Source: Chloroflexota bacterium
GTDB taxonomy: Bacteria > Chloroflexota > Dehalococcoidia > Lucifugimonadales > Australimonadaceae
Length of the DNA stretch: 9,998 bases
Assembly: GCA_028875085.1 (NCBI GenBank)
Contig: JAPPFU010000036.1
Span: forward strand, 1-9,998
Direction of reading: 5' to 3'
Shown here in pieces: positions 7,544-9,998 of the stretch (the stretch's first letter is position 1; the number at the start of each line of letters is the position of its first letter). The position numbers and the translations under genes are program-made. Below the pieces are notes generated by a model, which did no database searches, was not told where the DNA came from, and worked only from the letters and a program-made list of their open reading frames with translations.

Positions 7544-8620
7544 ATGATGCTCACGGAACTCAAGAGGCTGACGCCCAAGACGCTCCTCGTGGGAGCGCTC
7601 CTGGTGGCCTTGCTCTCCGCGGGGCTGCTCATCGGGTGCTCGAGCAACGCCGGATCCCAAGGCGGCCGCAACGGCGAGAGCGTCGCCGAGGGCGGCGGCG
7701 GCGAATCCAGGGGGGAACACGGCAGCGGCGGCGAAGGCAGCGAATCCGGCGGTGAAAGCGGCCCCGACGGTCCCGAAGGTGCCGAAAGCGGCGGGAGCGC
7801 TGAGGCCGGAGAAGCCGCTATGTCGAGCCCGATCATCCCCCTGGGGCAGACCTGGAACGGCGTCCTCGACGGACTGGCCGTCTCCGCCCGATACGATGCG
7901 GCGACCCAGTCCGTCCAGTCAACGGTGCAGAACACGCTCCCGCAGGTGCTCTGCTACGTGCAGGCCGAACCTCACCTGAAGTCGGGAACGACGACCGTGG
8001 GAGAACTCGGCCCCGACGTGCTGGGGCACCTGAGCCCTGGACAGACAGCCGTAACCAGCGTGTCCGTCGCCAGCGAACCGAGTCTGGCGGGTGTCTCCTT
8101 CGACGGATACGTCGTCCACCTGGAGGTGTTCGACTGCGGCGGCACAGGCCCCATGTCTCACACCGGTGGCGAAGGCGCCGAAGGTGGAGGCGGGGAAGAA
8201 GGCAGCGCCAACATGCTGGCGCCGGACGAGACCTTCGACATGGTGCGCAGCGGCGCCCGGCTCATCATGCGCTACGACGCCGCGACCAATTCCTTCACGG
8301 GCACGGTGGAGAATACGACCAGCAGCATCCTGACCCGGGTCAGGATCGAGGTGCACCTCTCCAACGGGACGGAGCTCGGGCCGACGACGCCGATAGACCT
8401 GGCCCCGGGCCAGATGGCGGCGGTCAACCTGCCCTCGACGCAGGCGCCGTTCACGGGATGGGTCGCCCACGCCGAGGTTGGCGGAGGCGAGGGGGGCGGC
8501 TCCGGTGGGGAGTCGGGCGGCGAGCACGGCGGCAGCGGCGGTGAAGGCGGCGGCGAGCATGGCTCCGGTGGGGAGTCGGGCGGCGAGCACGGCAGCGGCG
8601 GCGAGGGCCGGGGCAGCTAG
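7544..8620 (+). CDS. Putative lipoprotein with two related domains and Gly/Ser/Glu/His repeat linkers
   Basis: The protein has 358 residues and no recognised enzymatic family. A lipoprotein signal peptide is clear: a basic N-region, a hydrophobic core (about 13-30) and the lipobox LLIGC with Cys32 as the lipidation site. A disordered segment rich in Gly, Ser and Glu follows (about 33-92). Two related domains of about 90 residues (101-197 and 225-312) share RYDAAT(Q/N)S, a V(Q/E)NT stretch, a (H)L(S/A)PGQ turn and a hydrophobic-Gly-(Y/W)-V-(V/A)-H ending. They look beta-rich and resemble extracytoplasmic FxLYD-like modules, but that is only a resemblance. The first has Cys137 and Cys198, which could form a disulfide. 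A Gly/Glu linker separates the domains, and the C-terminus is built of GGEHGSGGES units with repeated Glu-His-Gly. It probably sits on the outer face of the membrane. A metal-binding or sensor-partner role is speculative. A two-component operon follows. Confidence 0.8.
   Translation: MMLTELKRLTPKTLLVGALLVALLSAGLLIGCSSNAGSQGGRNGESVAEGGGGESRGEHGSGGEGSESGGESGPDGPEGAESGGSAEAGEAAMSSPIIPLGQTWNGVLDGLAVSARYDAATQSVQSTVQNTLPQVLCYVQAEPHLKSGTTTVGELGPDVLGHLSPGQTAVTSVSVASEPSLAGVSFDGYVVHLEVFDCGGTGPMSHTGGEGAEGGGGEEGSANMLAPDETFDMVRSGARLIMRYDAATNSFTGTVENTTSSILTRVRIEVHLSNGTELGPTTPIDLAPGQMAAVNLPSTQAPFTGWVAHAEVGGGEGGGSGGESGGEHGGSGGEGGGEHGSGGESGGEHGSGGEGRGS
8498..8593 (+). repeat. Exact 33-nt direct repeat inside the lipoprotein gene
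   Basis: Two identical 33-nt copies, 8498-8530 and 8561-8593, start 63 nt apart, in frame. They encode the GSGGESGGEHG unit of the C-terminal tail. The DNA identity includes wobble positions, which points to a recent in-frame duplication rather than selection on the peptide alone. Imperfect GGCGGC-type repeats surround them. Confidence 0.85.
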
Positions 8621-8646
8621 AGCCACCCGAAGTCGACCAAGCGAAA

Positions 8647-8661
8647 AGCCGGGGCCCGGCT
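8647..8661 (+). other. Small GC-rich hairpin downstream of the lipoprotein gene
   Basis: AGCCGG and CCGGCT pair around the loop GGC, 26 bp after the lipoprotein stop codon. It could end lipoprotein transcription, but no T run follows on the plus strand. On the minus strand it is followed by TTTT, although no leftward gene reads into it. Functional assignment is weak. Confidence 0.3.
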
Positions 8662-8666
8662 CCGTG

Positions 8667-8675
8667 TGAGATAAT
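8667..8675 (+). promoter_or_regulatory. Candidate extended -10 promoter of the response regulator operon
   Basis: TGAGATAAT has a TGn extension plus GATAAT, five of six matches to TATAAT. Transcription would start near 8682, leaving a leader of about 70 nt that contains the hairpin at 8698-8730. No -35 hexamer is evident. It is a plausible independent promoter for the two-component genes. Confidence 0.4.
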
Positions 8676-8697
8676 TCGACCGCGAGCCCGGGCATGT

Positions 8698-8730
8698 AGG
8701 AGGCGGCGCCCTCATGAGGCGCCGCCTCCT
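8698..8730 (+). other. Perfect 13-bp hairpin: leader regulatory element or terminator
   Basis: AGGAGGCGGCGCC and its exact complement GGCGCCGCCTCCT flank the 7-nt loop CTCATGA. The stem is very stable. It lies 78 bp after the lipoprotein stop and 24 bp before the regulator start. The downstream sequence (GAGAGGTTCCTTTAG) has only a broken T run, so intrinsic termination is possible but not typical. The left arm opens with a perfect AGGAGG ribosome site and the loop contains ATG, which would suit control of translation instead. Confidence 0.7.
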
Positions 8731-8758
8731 GAGAGGTTCCTTTAGAGGGCGGCAATGA
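8714..8758 (+). CDS. Candidate 14-residue Arg-rich leader peptide ORF overlapping the response regulator start
   Basis: The ORF begins with ATG in the hairpin loop and encodes MRRRLLRGSFRGRQ, six Arg in 14 residues. An AGGAGG at 8698-8703 lies ten bases upstream, inside the stem. Its TGA stop (8756-8758) overlaps the regulator ATG (8755-8757) as ATGA, the classic arrangement for translational coupling. Arg codons include AGG and two AGA. Nothing proves it is translated. A chance ORF across a terminator hairpin is a serious alternative, and the peptide is too short for codon statistics. Confidence 0.3.
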   Translation: MRRRLLRGSFRGRQ

Positions 8759-9432
8759 GCGGTACGGTATTGATAGTCGAAGATGACAGAAGAATCGCCG
8801 AATGGGTGAAGGTATATTTCGAGCGCGCCGGATTCTCCGCCGATGTTGCTCACGACGGCGAGGCCGGTCTAGCGCTGGCGCGCGACATGGCCCCCGACTT
8901 GATAATCCTCGACCTGATGCTCCCTCGTCGCGATGGCGTGGAAGTGTGCAGGATTCTGCGCCGTGAGTCAGACGTTCCCATCATCATGCTGACAGCCAGA
9001 GAGGCCCATGCTGAGCGGGTTGTCGGGCTGGAGAGCGGGGCCGACGATTACGTCGTCAAGCCCTTCGACCCGAGAGAACTCATCGCCCGCGCCCAGGCCG
9101 TGCTTCGCCGGGTCAAAGACAGGGTCCAACAGGTGCTGACCCGCGGGCATGTCACGCTGAACGAGACCACCGGAATAGTGACGGTCGATGGAGAACCCGT
9201 AGACTTGAGCCAGGCGCAGACTGCCCTGCTATCGACGTTCATGCGCCACCCCAACCAGGTGCTCACTCGCGAGCAGTTGATCTCGCTGACCTTCGGCGAC
9301 GAATTCGACGGGTTCGACCGCGCTATCGACAGCCAAGTCGCGCGCCTGCGAAGGCAGATCGGCCGGGACGGCAGGCAACCTATTCAGACCGTCTACGGCA
9401 CCGGCTACAGGTTCGCGGCGGAAGGCGAGTGA
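8755..9432 (+). CDS. OmpR/PhoB-family response regulator
   Basis: A cytosolic DNA-binding transcription factor activated by phosphorylation. The 225 residues match the family. The receiver domain (about 3-118) has the acidic pocket Glu9-Asp10-Asp11, phosphoacceptor Asp53 in LILDLMLP-type context (IILDLMLP), the switch residue Thr80 in MLTA, and Lys102 in KPF. The C-terminal winged-helix domain (about 128-222) contains VLTREQLISLTFG, the recognition-helix region RAIDSQVARLRRQIG, and the closing wing QTVYGTGYRF. The start is supported by AGAGGG (8744-8749) five bases upstream. The histidine kinase gene follows with a one-base TGATG overlap, so they form an operon and are almost certainly cognate partners. 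The regulated genes are unknown; the adjacent lipoprotein gene is an obvious candidate. Rare-looking AGA and ATA codons are more frequent here than in cimA. Confidence 0.95.
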   Translation: MSGTVLIVEDDRRIAEWVKVYFERAGFSADVAHDGEAGLALARDMAPDLIILDLMLPRRDGVEVCRILRRESDVPIIMLTAREAHAERVVGLESGADDYVVKPFDPRELIARAQAVLRRVKDRVQQVLTRGHVTLNETTGIVTVDGEPVDLSQAQTALLSTFMRHPNQVLTREQLISLTFGDEFDGFDRAIDSQVARLRRQIGRDGRQPIQTVYGTGYRFAAEGE

Positions 9433-9998
9433 TGTCGCTGCGGTGGCGAATCATGGGCCCAATGGTCCTTGTCATCGTCCTTACCGTGTTGATCAGCGCC
9501 GGCGTGGGCTACTACGCCACCCAATCCCGGCTAGGAGTGTTCGTGGACGAGATAGGAGGCGGCGAGGCGAGCCGATTGGCGCGGAGTCTGAGCCGGGAGT
9601 ATACCGCCGCCGGTGGCTGGGAGACGGTGGACAGACCGCTTTCCGAAGCCGGATACCTCTACGCCATGGTTGCGGAGGGGGAGCGGGTGGAAGGAGAAGA
9701 AGGAATCGAGGAAGGGCACAACGAGCTTCTGCACGAGGACCGGATACGAGTCGTCATCGTCAGCGTCGATGGACGCGTGGTAAGGGACAACCTGTCCGAA
9801 CTGCTACCCGGGGCCGTCGCAGGCGGTCTGGACGGACATCGCGAGACGGTGCTCGACCTGACCGAAAACCGGCCGGTAGGCCACGTCTACGTGGACGTGA
9901 ACCGCGAGCTCCTGTCGGCTGAATCGCACGGATTTCTGAGCACGTTCCTCTACGTGATCGTCATAGGGGGCACGCTGACCATTGGCGTTGCCGTATTG
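9432..9998 (+). CDS. Sensor histidine kinase, N-terminal part (truncated by window end)
   Basis: An open frame of 189 codons runs to the last base without a stop, so only the N-terminal sensor part is present. It starts at the ATG within TGATG, sharing one base with the regulator stop, with GGAAGG (9420-9425) six bases upstream. Helix 1 spans about 9-29. An extracytoplasmic region (about 30-166) includes the YTAAGGWETV, RVVIVSVDGRVVRDN and RPVGHVYVDVNRE pattern seen in sensor domains of BaeS-like kinases. Helix 2 begins near 168 (FLSTFLYVIVIGGTLTIGVAVL) and is cut by the edge. The expected HAMP, HisKA and HATPase domains would lie beyond the window, so the kinase identity rests on the layout and the adjacent regulator. 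Residues 82-103 are unusually acidic, with two His. Met8 (9453) is a less likely alternative start. Confidence 0.88.
   Translation, partial: MSLRWRIMGPMVLVIVLTVLISAGVGYYATQSRLGVFVDEIGGGEASRLARSLSREYTAAGGWETVDRPLSEAGYLYAMVAEGERVEGEEGIEEGHNELLHEDRIRVVIVSVDGRVVRDNLSELLPGAVAGGLDGHRETVLDLTENRPVGHVYVDVNRELLSAESHGFLSTFLYVIVIGGTLTIGVAVL

Noticed and set aside
7661..8617. A CRISPR-like or satellite array suggested by the GGCGGC-rich repeats
   Set aside because: The repeats are in frame within a lipoprotein gene, vary in spacing by multiples of three, and encode a Gly/Ser/Glu/His tail. There are no unique spacers of constant length.
7919..8755. A 278-codon minus-strand open frame over the lipoprotein and its downstream spacer
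   Set aside because: Its Ala-rich translation is the reverse of the Gly/Glu repeat region. It has no convincing motif, and it runs through the candidate promoter and hairpin of the response regulator.
9443..9922. A closed 159-codon open frame within the kinase region
   Set aside because: It is an Arg/Gly-rich shadow in another frame. The frame from 9432 stays open to the window end, has two membrane helices and follows the regulator by a TGATG overlap.

Overview
This window is high-GC DNA with tightly packed genes on both strands. It holds four full-length metabolic or housekeeping genes, one lipoprotein gene, and a two-component operon cut by the right edge. It contains no rRNA, tRNA, CRISPR array or insertion sequence that I can recognise. 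The gene styles suggest an uncultured bacterium, tentatively Chloroflexota (Dehalococcoidia/SAR202-like): CimA of the LeuA-related type, a fused FAD/Fe-S 2-hydroxyacid dehydrogenase, a low-complexity Gly/Glu/Ser/His lipoprotein, and a BaeS-like kinase with a short sensor domain. The phylum is an inference from general resemblance, not a demonstrated assignment.

Left part (1-2656): cimA, (R)-citramalate synthase, runs rightward. It converges, with a 27-bp gap, on a leftward gene for a five-helix membrane protein carrying a sulfite-oxidase-type molybdopterin domain. That gene is the second of a leftward pair. Its upstream partner (2682-5612, 25-bp spacer) encodes a 976-residue FAD-linked oxidase / 4Fe-4S / CCG-domain dehydrogenase of the YdiJ/GlcD-GlcF type. 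The pair looks like a respiratory redox operon: a 2-hydroxyacid dehydrogenase plus a b-type-cytochrome-like membrane molybdoprotein.

Middle (5613-7360): a 74-bp divergent promoter region separates the redox operon from argS, arginyl-tRNA synthetase. The best -10 element for argS lies so close to its start codon that the transcript is probably leaderless or nearly so.

Right part (7361-9998): a 183-bp spacer leads to a lipoprotein with two copies of an apparently beta-rich domain, separated and followed by Gly/Ser/Glu/His repeats. After it come an OmpR-type response regulator and the N-terminal third or so of its sensor histidine kinase, joined by a TGATG stop/start overlap. The spacer between lipoprotein and regulator is the least ordinary DNA here. 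It has a candidate extended -10, then a perfect 13-bp hairpin whose left arm begins with AGGAGG and whose loop holds an ATG. That ATG opens a 14-codon Arg-rich ORF ending in an ATGA overlap with the regulator's start. It may be a translational-control leader, or simply a terminator that resembles one. I did not find an obviously new multi-gene system. The best leads are this leader, the apparent internal Tat motif in the molybdoprotein, and the possible link between the His/Glu-rich lipoprotein and the adjacent two-component system.
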